Shown piece after piece: positions 32,000 to 41,900 of a stretch of DNA of 50,009 bases. Both the position numbers and the translations under genes were made by a program. Every line of letters starts with the position of its first letter. Within the stretch, counting starts at the first letter, position 1. This DNA is from Nitrosopumilales archaeon (GTDB taxonomy: Archaea; Thermoproteota; Nitrososphaeria; Nitrososphaerales; Nitrosopumilaceae): the NCBI GenBank assembly GCA_007280335.1, contig QYQE01000031.1, positions 1 through 50,009 on the forward strand, in the 5' to 3' direction. Below the pieces are notes generated by a model. It saw nothing but the letters and a program-made list of their open reading frames with translations, did no database searches and was not told where the DNA came from.

Positions 32000-33746
32000 C
32001 AGACTTTGCTAAATTCCTTGGATAGTCAGGATCTGTATCCTTTTCAAGAGCAGCATAGTATGCCAAGAGTTGAATTGGAATTATCTCAATAAGGGGAAAT
32101 AATGCTTCATTAATTTCCGGTATTTCTATCCAGTAATCGTATACCTCGTTTGGCTTGTCAGAGATTCCAATTATTTTTGCACCACGAGCTTTTATTTGAT
32201 GGGCACTTGCTAAAGTGTCGACATAAGTGGAATCATTAGGATTTATTATTATTACAAAGACGTTAGAATCCATTAGTGCCAAGGGCCCGTGTTTTAATTC
32301 TCCTCCAGGAAGGCCTTCTGCATGGATGTAGGTAAGCTCTTTTAGCTTTAGTGATGCTTCTGATGCAATTGCATAATGAATTCCTCTGCCCAGTACATAA
32401 ATGTCAGAAATAGTTTTGAGATTTCTTGCAATATCCTGAACCTTTGTCTGATCAGAAAGTATCTTTGTTACACATGTAGAAACCTTGTCAAGATCTAATC
32501 CAATACAACCTCCGCATAATTTATCGGCGATTTTGTATAAAATAGAAAGTTGTGCGGTGAAACTCTTAGTTGCAGCAACGCCGATTTCAGGTCCGCAGTT
32601 TAAGCCAATAGAAATAGATGATGATTGTACTAGCGATGAGGTCATTATGTTAACAATAGAGATGATTTTTGCTCCTTCTTTTTGAGCAATTTTCACAGCT
32701 TCTAAGACATCAGCGCTTTCTCCACTTTGAGAAAGTGCAATAAGAATTGACTGCTGATCAAAATTGTTTGGGGAATGTGCTACCTCGCTAGATATTATCG
32801 ACTCTATCTTTATTTTTGCATATTTTGAAAAAATATGTTTTGCCACAAGAGCTGCGTTATAGCTCGTACCGCTTCCTGTCAAGTAAAGATTCTTTGCATG
32901 TTTTACAAACTCTGTTGTCAAATCAAGTTCCATCCTTGTGGATTCTCCTGCTTTTAGTATTGTATCAGGCTGCTCAGAAATTTCCTTGAGAGTAAAGTGC
33001 GCGTAATCTCCCTTGTATACATCTGCAAGTTCTTTTGAAACTTTGGTTATCTGATGTTGTACTGGATTACCATCAAAATCAAAGAATTGAATTCCGTTTA
33101 GATTGATGATGATGAATTCTCGATTATCAGGATAGATCACTTCATCTGTATGTTCTATAAATCCTAAAACATCACTTGAAATGAAATAACCATTTTTTCC
33201 TACACCAATAATTAATGGCTCGTGAAATCTTGCTGCTGTAAGTGTGCCGTCCTCAAATACTGCAACAAAAGCATAGTTTCCTTTCAAGGATGACACGGTC
33301 TGAATCATGGATTTTTTAACGTCTTTTGTTTGATCAAAATTGTGTTGCAAAAGATTTGCAATGACTTCGCTGTCTGTTTCACTTTTAAAGACATATCCTT
33401 TTTGTTGTAACTCTTTTTTTAATTCTTCAAAATTATCGATTATTCCATTATGTACTATGGCAACTTCACCAGAACTTGATGGATGTGGATGTGCATTTGT
33501 TTCAGTTACACCACCATGTGTTGCCCATCTTGTGTGACCTATGCCGACTGAACCCAAGAGCATGTCGAGCTTTATTGCGTTGTTTACTTCAGCAACTTTT
33601 CCAACGCCTTTTCTTAAAGTAATATGATTACCTGAAATTGTGGCAACACCGACACTGTCATACCCTCTGTACTCCATTCGCTTTAGTCCTTTGACTAGTA
33701 TTGGTGCAGCGGAACCATCGCCAAGATAGCCAATAATTGAACACAT
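31986..33746 (-). CDS. glmS: glutamine-fructose-6-phosphate aminotransferase
   Basis: The 586-residue enzyme makes glucosamine-6-phosphate. Cys2 is the glutaminase nucleophile in MCSIIGYLG. The glutaminase region contains GHTRWATHGGVTETNAHPH and FKSETDSEVIANL. The two SIS domains contain TGSGTSYNAAL, ALSQSGESADVLEA, and ELKHGPLALMDSN, ending YPRNLAKSVTVK. It feeds amino-sugar formation for glycans. Located between rpS4 and cobT. Confidence 0.95.
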   Translation of the reverse strand: MCSIIGYLGDGSAAPILVKGLKRMEYRGYDSVGVATISGNHITLRKGVGKVAEVNNAIKLDMLLGSVGIGHTRWATHGGVTETNAHPHPSSSGEVAIVHNGIIDNFEELKKELQQKGYVFKSETDSEVIANLLQHNFDQTKDVKKSMIQTVSSLKGNYAFVAVFEDGTLTAARFHEPLIIGVGKNGYFISSDVLGFIEHTDEVIYPDNREFIIINLNGIQFFDFDGNPVQHQITKVSKELADVYKGDYAHFTLKEISEQPDTILKAGESTRMELDLTTEFVKHAKNLYLTGSGTSYNAALVAKHIFSKYAKIKIESIISSEVAHSPNNFDQQSILIALSQSGESADVLEAVKIAQKEGAKIISIVNIMTSSLVQSSSISIGLNCGPEIGVAATKSFTAQLSILYKIADKLCGGCIGLDLDKVSTCVTKILSDQTKVQDIARNLKTISDIYVLGRGIHYAIASEASLKLKELTYIHAEGLPGGELKHGPLALMDSNVFVIIINPNDSTYVDTLASAHQIKARGAKIIGISDKPNEVYDYWIEIPEINEALFPLIEIIPIQLLAYYAALEKDTDPDYPRNLAKSVTVK

Positions 33747-33794
33747 GATGATTTTTACCTCCTTCTCAATAATAATAATTGCGTGTAAGTTATC

Positions 33795-34331
33795 TTACAC
33801 TTGTGGTTGTTCTGTGGTAACAGCTTCAACTTCCTGTTTTTTTGGCGGTGCATAGTTTACACCTGGAGCCAAATGAATTTCGTTTTCTTCGTCTACTTTA
33901 ACGGTGTATGAAGGAATTGTAACTACCCTGTCTCCTATCATTACATGACCATGAACTACTGCTTGCCTTGCTTGATATGGGCTCTTTATCAAACCCTTTT
34001 TCTGAACCATAGTCTGTAATCTACGTGATAGTAAATCAGTTACTTTCAAATTTAAAACGTCATCAAGTGTAGAGTTTTCTCTTACAAATCCTACTCTAAC
34101 TAGTGATTTCATTAAAGTTGGTTCTTTTTTTTCTCTTAATTCTTGAGTTAGAGCCAAAAGTGATCTTGCTTGTTTTCTTACTCGTGATAGTTCCGTATGT
34201 GCTCTCCAGAGCTCTCTTTTATTTTTCAATCCAAAAGTTCCTAACACATAGAGCTCTTCATTTAGTAAATCATAGTTTAGTGGACGTTTTGGTTTTCTCC
34301 AAATTTTTCGTGGATTTTTAGGATCTCCCAA
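33795..34331 (-). CDS. rps4: 30S ribosomal protein S4 (uS4)
   Basis: The 178-residue archaeal uS4 begins GDPKNPRKIWRKPKRPLN and has ELWRAHTELSRVRKQARSLLAL, and the S4 RNA-binding domain LLSRRLQTMVQKKGL with QARQAVVHGHVMIGDRVVTIPSYTV. It is nine bases downstream of rpS13. The next gene on this strand is glmS, not rpS11, so the usual archaeal S13-S4-S11-RpoD string is interrupted. Confidence 0.95.
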   Translation of the reverse strand: MGDPKNPRKIWRKPKRPLNYDLLNEELYVLGTFGLKNKRELWRAHTELSRVRKQARSLLALTQELREKKEPTLMKSLVRVGFVRENSTLDDVLNLKVTDLLSRRLQTMVQKKGLIKSPYQARQAVVHGHVMIGDRVVTIPSYTVKVDEENEIHLAPGVNYAPPKKQEVEAVTTEQPQV

Positions 34332-34340
34332 TCAAATCAC

Positions 34341-34967
34341 CTATTTTGTCGGTTTCTTCTCCACTGGTTTTGCAGCTGCTGGTTTCGAATCTTTTGCTGG
34401 AGCTGCTGCACCACCCTTTGCTGGAGCTGCTGGAGCTGCTGCACCACCCTTTGCTGGAGCTGCTGCACCTTCTGCTGGAGCTGCACCGCCTTCTGAAACT
34501 GCACCTGGTGGAAGAACTTTACCTCCTTTACGAACTCCAACTGCACCACCCTTTCTTCCGGTTGTACGTGTCCTCTGACCTCTAACCTTTAATCCATAAG
34601 TATGACGAAAGCCTCTCCAACTGTTTGTATTTTTTTCTCGTTCGATATCATTTCTAACATTAAATTCTATATCAGAAGTAATCAAGTGCAAGTTTTCTCC
34701 AGAATCGATATCTTTTCGTCTATTTAGAAACCATGAAGGTACGTTAATTGATGATGGATTTTTCATGACCTTTTCTATTTCTTCTACTTGAGATTCTGTG
34801 AGAAATCCGATATTGCTATTTTGGTCTATCTTAAGAACATCTAAGATTGCTTTGGCAAAGTTATAACCTATTCCTCTTACCTGACTAACTCCTATGATCA
34901 TTTTTTTTGCTCCAGGAACGTCTTTTCCTGCAATCCTGACAATGTGTCTATATTCTTGTGAAGACAA
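34341..34967 (-). CDS. rps13: 30S ribosomal protein S13 (uS13) with Ala/Pro/Lys-rich tail
   Basis: The core (about 1-150) has [60 protein letters not shown]. The final 60 residues are low-complexity, with GGAAAPA-type repeats and a Lys-rich end, not part of the uS13 fold. The start is taken as TTG 34967, because homologues begin just here and TTTTTATC stands 25 bases upstream; a longer frame to 35033 would add a hydrophobic stretch foreign to S13. With rpS4 it forms a two-gene operon. Confidence 0.92.
   Translation of the reverse strand: MSSQEYRHIVRIAGKDVPGAKKMIIGVSQVRGIGYNFAKAILDVLKIDQNSNIGFLTESQVEEIEKVMKNPSSINVPSWFLNRRKDIDSGENLHLITSDIEFNVRNDIEREKNTNSWRGFRHTYGLKVRGQRTRTTGRKGGAVGVRKGGKVLPPGAVSEGGAAPAEGAAAPAKGGAAAPAAPAKGGAAAPAKDSKPAAAKPVEKKPTK
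34393..34487. repeat. imperfect tandem repeat in the rps13 3' end
   Basis: The unit TTTGCTGGAGCTGCTGCACC recurs at 34393, 34417 (with a nine-base expansion) and 34450, with a shorter copy at 34470. It encodes the GGAAAPAK-like tail of S13 and creates spurious long frames on both strands. Confidence 0.8.
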
Positions 34968-34992
34968 GTAAACCAAAATTTCCTGTAACCCC

Positions 34993-35000
34993 GATAAAAA
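34993..35000 (-). promoter_or_regulatory. TATA box of rps13
   Basis: TTTTTATC read leftward is 25 bases from TTG 34967, supporting that start. Confidence 0.5.
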
Positions 35001-35048
35001 CCATGCTAAAGCAAACAATACTTTAAATCGCATTTAGGCTAATTTAGT

Positions 35049-36686
35049 ATGTTGACGCAGGAATTTGAAAATCTTGTAAGACGAAGCTATTCTTCAACTC
35101 CAAAATATACTGAAGTAATGGCTGGTCTTCCTGAAGATTATAAACAAATTAAGACTCTAGGTGATCTTTTAGAAATAAACTACAAACTTGTTGGAGCTAA
35201 AGAACAACTTAGGCAAAACCTGATTTCTAAAATGTTGGCAAATGAGACTAAATACCCAGAAATTATTGGATTTGAAGACGATGTAATTCCTGCACTGGAT
35301 AGAGCCATCCTGGCATGTCATGATGTGATGTTAGTAGGGCAAATTGGCCAAGCAAAAACAAAGATCGCTCACACCATTTCAAAGAATCTTTTATCACCAA
35401 TTCCAATTATCAAAGGAAGTATAACAAATGATTCTCCAATGGATCTGCCACAAGACGAGATGATTTCATTATTAGAAGATAAGGAGAGTACTACATCGGT
35501 TCCAAAATTTTACATGGATTCTGAAAGCATGGAAAAAATTTGTAATAACAAACTTGATACTAAAATTGAGTGGGTTGAGGGCAAGGACAGATACAAGTAT
35601 GTACTTGCTACACCTGATATATCCGTCAAAGATCTAGTCGGACAGATAGATGCAATTAAAATTACAAAAAAAGGAACAGAGATGTATAAAATTGAATCCT
35701 ATTCGCCAGGTCAGTTAATGCAAGCAAAACATGGTCTCTTTTGTATAGATGAATTACCTGTGCTTGATACTAGAAAACAAGTTGCGTTACTTTCGGTTCT
35801 TCAGGAAGGCAAATTTACAACTGGTGCTTACCCTGTGATATTTGAGCCAAAAACTGTCTTCTTTGCAACTGCAAACCCGATTGATTATACACATTCTGGT
35901 AAGATAATAGAACCTCTTTATGATCGACTAAAAAGCCACATTCACACTCATTATCCAAAATTGGTAGAAGACGAAATGTTAATTATAATACAAGAAGCAA
36001 AAATCTCCAAATCATTTATTCCAATTTTTATGTTAAAAATTTTAGCAAAAATAATTCACGATGCACGTGTAAGCAATGAAGTAAATCAAGACAAGGGAGT
36101 AAGCGTACGTATGGGTGTACATAGTCTTGAGCTTTTAGTAGGTGAAGCTGAAAGAACACGAGCTATATTGCATAAAACCTTGGCAATCCCAAGACCTTCT
36201 GATATATTTTGTATAAGTCAAGCTACAAAGTTTGAACTTGCAGAAATGGATGATACTATCACAAATAGAGAAAAAGTGCTTAACGATTTAATTGCAATCT
36301 CTCTCAAAGAGACCTCACTTGAATACATAAAAGGAATTGATCTCTTAGTGTTGGAACAGATTAAACAAGAATTTGTTGGCAAGACTTTTCAAGTTTCTCA
36401 AAAGATCTTAGGTGCAAATAGCATGCAAAATTCGTACGAAAATCAACTGAAAAATTTTGAAATTATGAGAACTCTGATTGGAACAATATATGAAAAAATA
36501 TCTGGGGAACAAAAAGAATTTGAGAAAAAAACACAGCAATATAACATAATGTCTGAACATCTCTCTGTATCTGAAAGTGCAAAAAGTGAACTTAGGGCTG
36601 CAATAACAGAATTGGTACTAGAAGGACTATGCTGGATAGAGCCAAAAATCCTTGACAAAAAAGAGGCTGGTTTTGTTGCAGCCTAA
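35049..36686 (+). CDS. MoxR/RavA-type AAA+ ATPase
   Basis: The 545-residue protein has a MoxR/ChlI-like AAA+ core: Walker A GQIGQAKT (97-104), Walker B FCIDE (231-235), sensor-1 ATAN (273-276) and an Arg in YDRLKSH (Arg293). Ala in the P-loop (GxAK) also occurs in RavA and need not mean inactivity. The region 130-220 is an insertion, and the C-terminal 180 residues are helical with a coiled-coil-like part. MoxR ATPases act as chaperones with VWA partners, loading metals or remodelling enzymes. Here a VWA gene follows with overlap, then a winged-helix gene. Divergent from rps13. The target is unknown. Confidence 0.85.
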   Translation: MLTQEFENLVRRSYSSTPKYTEVMAGLPEDYKQIKTLGDLLEINYKLVGAKEQLRQNLISKMLANETKYPEIIGFEDDVIPALDRAILACHDVMLVGQIGQAKTKIAHTISKNLLSPIPIIKGSITNDSPMDLPQDEMISLLEDKESTTSVPKFYMDSESMEKICNNKLDTKIEWVEGKDRYKYVLATPDISVKDLVGQIDAIKITKKGTEMYKIESYSPGQLMQAKHGLFCIDELPVLDTRKQVALLSVLQEGKFTTGAYPVIFEPKTVFFATANPIDYTHSGKIIEPLYDRLKSHIHTHYPKLVEDEMLIIIQEAKISKSFIPIFMLKILAKIIHDARVSNEVNQDKGVSVRMGVHSLELLVGEAERTRAILHKTLAIPRPSDIFCISQATKFELAEMDDTITNREKVLNDLIAISLKETSLEYIKGIDLLVLEQIKQEFVGKTFQVSQKILGANSMQNSYENQLKNFEIMRTLIGTIYEKISGEQKEFEKKTQQYNIMSEHLSVSESAKSELRAAITELVLEGLCWIEPKILDKKEAGFVAA

Positions 36687-38016
36687 TGCAAAAAATTTTG
36701 TTTATTTTTTAAATCAAGAAAATGAAAATAAAAAATCGAACACGGAGATATCAAACAACATGTTGCAAAAAATCCTCCAAACTATGGCAAAGCAAGTTCT
36801 GAAAGAAAAAACACCTAATGTTCAAGAACTTGATCGTATTTTAGAAGGAGTTATTCAACAATCTCATGAAAAGTCAGTAGAGCAAAACCAAGAAGAAAAG
36901 GATACAGACATTCAAGGAATGGGGGAGCCACTCACAAAATATCTGCAAAGAATTGGTTATCTTAAAGATCAAAAAAAGTGGCTAACAAACAAAGCATTTT
37001 TCGAGATTGGCGGAAAACTCCTTCACGATGTAATGAAATCAATAAGTGAAGGAGGGTTTGGATTCCATGAAACAAAAAATGTTGGTACAGGTAGTGTAAT
37101 AATGGATACTACAAAACAACTAGAACTTGGTGATGATATAAAGAATCTTAATGTTCCACAAACCATATTGAATTCAATTCAAAGAATTAAAAAATTTTCA
37201 GAAGTCAAATTTCCGATCCTTCTAAATCTTGATGATTTTGAAGAATTTGATACTATTGAAGAGACAAAAGTTGCTGTTGTATATTGTATTGATCTGAGCT
37301 CTACTATGAAATATTCGATTAGTTCAGGAGAAGGAAGTAGAATAGAAGCTGCAAAAAAAGCGCTTTGGGTTTTGTACGTTTTAAACAAAAAATTTTTCCC
37401 TAATGATTCTATTTACGTGGTAGGTTTTGGATCTCTTGCATCAGAAGTAGATCCTTATGACATTCCATACCTGAAAACATATGATGCAAATGACAATTTT
37501 CTACATTATACCAATTATCAAGCAGCATTTAGACTAGCACTAAAAATTTTAAAACGTGATGGTTCACAAAATAAAAGAATAGTAATGATAACAGATGGTC
37601 AACCAAGTGCTAGTTTTATTGATAATGAATCCCAAAAAAAAGACATACTGTCTGATAAACCATACTCTCACTTTTACAAACCTGATGAAGGTACACTTTT
37701 GAAACTGCAAAATGAGCGAGATATAAGATTAGATGTAGGAGGGGAAATGGTGTATCTTTGTTACAGATATCGACAGGTTGATCCTGTCATAGATGCCAAA
37801 ACTCTCTTTGAAGCGAAAAAATGTAAGCGTGAGGGAATTGAAATTGATACTATTATGGTAAGTGAGGAAGTTGAACTTTTGAGCTATGTAGAAGGATTGG
37901 AAAGGCACCTTAAAGGAAGAGCATACTACATAAATCCAGAGAATATTGATAAGATATTGATTACCGATTTCATTTCAAACAAGAAGAAAATATTGAGCTC
38001 AAAACAGACATGGTAA
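36673..38016 (+). CDS. VWA-domain protein partner of the MoxR-type ATPase
   Basis: The first 190 residues are helical with no recognised domain. The C-terminal VWA domain (about 200-390) has a MIDAS metal site: DLSST (Asp207, Ser209), Thr280 in TNYQAA, and Asp308 in ITDGQPSA. This layout resembles ViaA, the partner of RavA. Several start codons are possible: TTG 36652, TTG 36673 or 36676 (both with GAGG upstream at 36663-36666), or a later ATG. The 36673 start gives 447 residues and overlaps the ATPase gene by 14 bases. It ends in a seven-base overlap with the next gene. The two proteins very probably work as a complex. Confidence 0.82.
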   Translation: MLQPNAKNFVYFLNQENENKKSNTEISNNMLQKILQTMAKQVLKEKTPNVQELDRILEGVIQQSHEKSVEQNQEEKDTDIQGMGEPLTKYLQRIGYLKDQKKWLTNKAFFEIGGKLLHDVMKSISEGGFGFHETKNVGTGSVIMDTTKQLELGDDIKNLNVPQTILNSIQRIKKFSEVKFPILLNLDDFEEFDTIEETKVAVVYCIDLSSTMKYSISSGEGSRIEAAKKALWVLYVLNKKFFPNDSIYVVGFGSLASEVDPYDIPYLKTYDANDNFLHYTNYQAAFRLALKILKRDGSQNKRIVMITDGQPSASFIDNESQKKDILSDKPYSHFYKPDEGTLLKLQNERDIRLDVGGEMVYLCYRYRQVDPVIDAKTLFEAKKCKREGIEIDTIMVSEEVELLSYVEGLERHLKGRAYYINPENIDKILITDFISNKKKILSSKQTW

Positions 38017-38330
38017 AAATGGATGAAAATTATGACAAACAAAAAATGCTAGAAACTTTAGTAGATCCAAATGTCTCTATGATATTATTAGAACTTGAAG
38101 ATGAAAGCAAAGAATCTTCCTATCTTGCAGAAAAATTACAAATATCAGATACGGAGATAAAAGAAAGATTAGCGTATGTAATACAATGCGGTTTTGTTAG
38201 AATAAATCTGGATAAAAATAAAACTATCTTTACTGCTGATAAGGAAAAACTAAATGATATTATGGAAATGGATGAGAATTTTTCAGGCGTTGTTGACGGT
38301 TTAACTGAGCTTGATCAATATCTTAACTAA
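38010..38330 (+). CDS. winged-helix protein, third gene of the ATPase-VWA operon
   Basis: The 106-residue acidic protein has an ArsR-like helix-turn-helix: VSMILLELEDESKESSYLAEKLQ, ISDTEIKERLAYVIQCGFV, and a wing FVRINLDKNKTIFTADKEK. The C-terminal 25 residues are acidic and could bind a partner. It starts at ATG 38010 inside the VWA gene (or ATG 38019). Its position suggests it either reports on the ATPase-VWA complex or controls its operon. It overlaps a converging gene by four bases. Confidence 0.7.
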   Translation: MVKMDENYDKQKMLETLVDPNVSMILLELEDESKESSYLAEKLQISDTEIKERLAYVIQCGFVRINLDKNKTIFTADKEKLNDIMEMDENFSGVVDGLTELDQYLN

Positions 38331-38830
38331 CTAGTCTTTCCACGATTCTTAACAAGATACATAATTCCTATTGCAAGTCCACTTAGTCCTGTTATGAGGA
38401 TGATAAAACCCAAAATGTCTATTAATGATATGTTTTGTGGATAATTTCCTATTACTAACAACACTTGAACTTCGCGGAGTCCTTGATTTTCTATTTGAAT
38501 TTTATATGTGCCGCTAGTAGAAATGAGAAAATTTTCTTGGAGTAGGTTTTTTGTTATTAGTTTTGATGCAATTATCTCATCAGCAGGATTAAAAATGGCC
38601 GCTTTGATATTATCACCTTCTTGAAAATCTATAATTTGAACAGAATAAACACCATTTTGATTCTTCGATGGATCAAGATCTTTTGTTAGTGTCATTGATC
38701 CTCCGGACAAAAGATTTTGTTGCTGATTTATAACGTTCCAATTTATTAGTTGAGATTCATAAAATGTTAGTCCAATTCCTATAATTATCAAAATTGCGCT
38801 GATTATTATGACTAGTTTGAATTTTTTCAC
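38327..38830 (-). CDS. two-helix membrane protein with outer beta domain
   Basis: The 167-residue protein has an N-terminal membrane helix (about 5-23, VIIISAILIIIGIGLTF) and a C-terminal one (about 135-158, IDILGFIILITGLSGLAIGIMY). A strand-rich region of about 110 residues between them contains NGVYSVQIIDF, SGTYKIQIENQGL and VQVLLVIGNYP. It resembles emp24- or jelly-roll-like outer domains, but no specific family is recognised. The loop probably faces outside. Located between the ATPase-VWA-HTH operon and the S-layer-like gene. Confidence 0.65.
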   Translation of the reverse strand: MKKFKLVIIISAILIIIGIGLTFYESQLINWNVINQQQNLLSGGSMTLTKDLDPSKNQNGVYSVQIIDFQEGDNIKAAIFNPADEIIASKLITKNLLQENFLISTSGTYKIQIENQGLREVQVLLVIGNYPQNISLIDILGFIILITGLSGLAIGIMYLVKNRGKTS

Positions 38831-38892
38831 AGCAAAAGTTGAGGATAACCCTAGTTAAAACTTAGGATTGTACATAAACAAATTGAAAATGT

Positions 38893-38904
38893 AAAATATA
38901 TTTC
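38893..38904 (+). promoter_or_regulatory. candidate promoter of the S-layer-like gene
   Basis: AAAATATATTTC is the most TATA-like element in the 164-base gap. It would leave a 5' leader of some 65 bases, unlike the leaderless genes around it. A long leader is plausible for a highly expressed surface protein. Confidence 0.3.
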
Positions 38905-38994
38905 TAAGTTGTAAATCTAGATTATTTCTTCTACCTAAAGTACAAATCATTCGACAGCAATATTTGCAAGTTCTGTAGTTCATGTAAATGTGGA

Positions 38995-41900
38995 ATGAAT
39001 TTGCGCACGATAATGACCTTTACTCTCATCACACTTCTTATGGCTACACCACTTTCAGTCATTAATGCACGTGCTTATTCTGATCATCCTGATCTGTTTG
39101 TATCTGCAGAAAATAGTATCTTTGAGAACCATTTTTCAGGATCAATGGTTATCGAAGTAATTGTAAGAGATAGTAGTATTAGTCCACTTGATCAACAACT
39201 AGGTGAACCAACTGTTACATTAAATGGAAGTCCACTTAGGATGGTACAAGGCTCAAGTGGAGCTTGGTACGCATTTTTTGCTAACGTAGATAAAGCAAAA
39301 CAAGCAGATCAAATTTCCTCAACAGGAACAGCTGGTCAAAACTTAGATTTTGGGGTCTTTTGTGCTAGGAGTACTGATCCATCTGTACTAGGAGTTAGTT
39401 TTTCACAAACCGATGGGGTTGCAATTCCTGATTCTAACGGAATAAGTGGTGCAACTCAAGGTACAACATCCTTTACGGCATGTACAGGTAATCTAGGTGT
39501 TCCTAACAACCAAATGAGTGTGATTAGAAATTCACCCGGTCTTAACATGAACTCTGGCGTAAGAACTGGTCAGATCGGAATAAATTCTAATGCGTGGCCA
39601 CTTATACAACTTTTTACTTTTAGTAATAATGTAACTATAGAATATGTTAAAGCAGGAGGTTCTGAAACTGTAAACCTGACATATGATGACATGACTGACA
39701 TTTCCTTGAAACTTGACAGAAGTGGTTACCCACAAGGATCTGATGTCTTTGCAACAATAAATGATATGCAACTCAACGAAGATCCTACTTCTGTAAATTC
39801 TTGGACATTCAATGTTAATTCACCAGCAGCAACCTTCTATCAGGCATTTCCAGAATCTGGTTCTGCACCTGGAGGTCCAGGACTAGTAAACTTGTATCCA
39901 AATCTTAACAGCTTGGGTTTCAAAGATAATGGACATGTTGAAATGAATTTGGGTTCTGTTGCAGAATTGAAAACAAATCAACTTCAAACTGTTGCATCAA
40001 TCACTAGCGGAGCTACTTATAATAAATTAGTAACATTTGTAGAAACTTCTCCAAATTCAGGAATTTTTCAAAGCTCGTATGCCAGTAAATCTACAATTGG
40101 GATTTTAAGTAACGCACCAAGGTTTCAATCTGCTTCCATATCTTATAATTTAAAATCGGCATCAATACTATCTGGCACTTCTAATGCAGTCTTGTATCTT
40201 GGTACACCTCCAAATACACAATTAAATTCTGATCAAAAACCAGTGCTATCAATTGGTTCGCCAAACGGACAACTTAATCCTGGTCAAAAAGTAACCATAA
40301 CACTTGTAGACAGTAACCAGAACTTAAACTCAGCAATAATTGAACATCTTGATGATTTTAGGAGCGCTGCAATATTACCTGCCTTAAAACTTGGAAATCC
40401 AGTTACACTGAACAGTGCATCGAACGTACAATTTTATCCAAGTTCCACTGGCTTTGCTGGAGGAATATCAGTACCATCTAATGTGCCTGATTCAAATTCT
40501 GCTAGATTGATAATCGATACTACCACTTCACCCAGCAGTTCTTTTAAGAAAATTACATTAAATCTTGGGATCACAGAACAAACTCTGAAAAGTCTGTTTA
40601 TCAATGTGAACCAACCCAACTCAGGTGGAAGCAATTGGATAAATTATGATCTAAGATCATTTCAACAACAGCTCGGGATTAATTCCTTTTCAGATACGAG
40701 CATGACATTATACTTTGGAGCTTTAGGAAATAATCAAGTTACAATCCTGACTCCTGGTAGCATATCCTCTGGAAACGGCCTTGTACAAATAAGCGATGCT
40801 AATGTGGCAGCAATAAACGCAATATCTCCATCATCACAGGTGTTTCTAGAAATTAATTTTAATACTTCTGGTGGTTCATCAAATATAGGTTCCATACCGA
40901 GTGGAACTGAACCAATCGTGTTTGATTTGTTCTCTTTTGGAAATCAAAATAATCAAAAAATAAACAATGCGATATACAGATCTGAACTACAAGAAACATC
41001 AAGTAATTCAGGTATCTTTACGGGATCTATGGAATATGTAATTACAAATCAATTAAATCAATATGATCCGAATTTGATCAAAAGCCTTCGTACATTTAGC
41101 CAGGATATAAAGTTCCTTGTAAATGATCAACTGACCGATAATAATGCAATACATCTTTCAATCTCGGGTGTTTCAGCTAGCGGAGGAAATAAAATTAACA
41201 CTTTACACTCTGATATCCAAACACACACAGGGATAGTTACACTTGATTCGAAAAGCTACGGATTTGGTCAACCTGTTATTATAACTCTAAATGATCCAGA
41301 TCTTAACACAGATCCAAATACAATTCAGACATACACTACAGTAAATGATCCTAATTCTTCTGCAGATGATACGGTAGGAAATTCAAGCGGTAACATACTC
41401 TTAGAAATTTGGATTAAAGGATTCAGATTTCACCACTGCACAATAAGTGGTATGCCACATGGTGGTCTTACTGCAACAGGATTTTCTCTTACTGAAACTG
41501 ATCCTGATACTGGAATTTTCAAAGGAAGCTTTGGCATGCCAACACAAATTTGTAATAAAGATGGAACCGCACTAATTTCTCCAACAGGAGGAAGTGTTGA
41601 AGTATGGTACCATGATTTCAGAGACGCTTTGGGACGATCAGTGATTGTAGGTCTGTCTCCTTCATACTCTACACAATCTTCCACAACTCACCAGTTAACT
41701 GGAACTATAGCACATAAAATTAGCATAACTCCAAAGATAACCGATACTCTTGACAGACCACTATTAGAAAAACCTACAGTAGGAATAAATCTTAATTTTG
41801 TCACTGAGATTTCAAACAATGATCAAATTACACAAAGTTATTCCTATATCGTACAAGTAAAAGATACAGATGACAAAGTTGTGTATATCAACTTGGTAGA

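Noticed and set aside
34337-34585. Open frames on both strands over the S13 tail giving Gln- or Leu/His-rich products.
   Set aside because: They are produced by the tandem repeat that codes for the S13 tail and have no independent evidence.
34968-35033. A longer S13 with 22 extra hydrophobic residues resembling a signal peptide.
   Set aside because: uS13 homologues begin at the TTG at 34967, the TATA box lies inside the extra stretch, and a signal on a ribosomal protein makes no sense.
35337-35360. The ATPase P-loop GQIGQAKT looked degenerate, because Ala replaces the usual Gly before Lys.
   Set aside because: RavA-type MoxR ATPases also have Ala at this place and are active, so loss of function is not supported.
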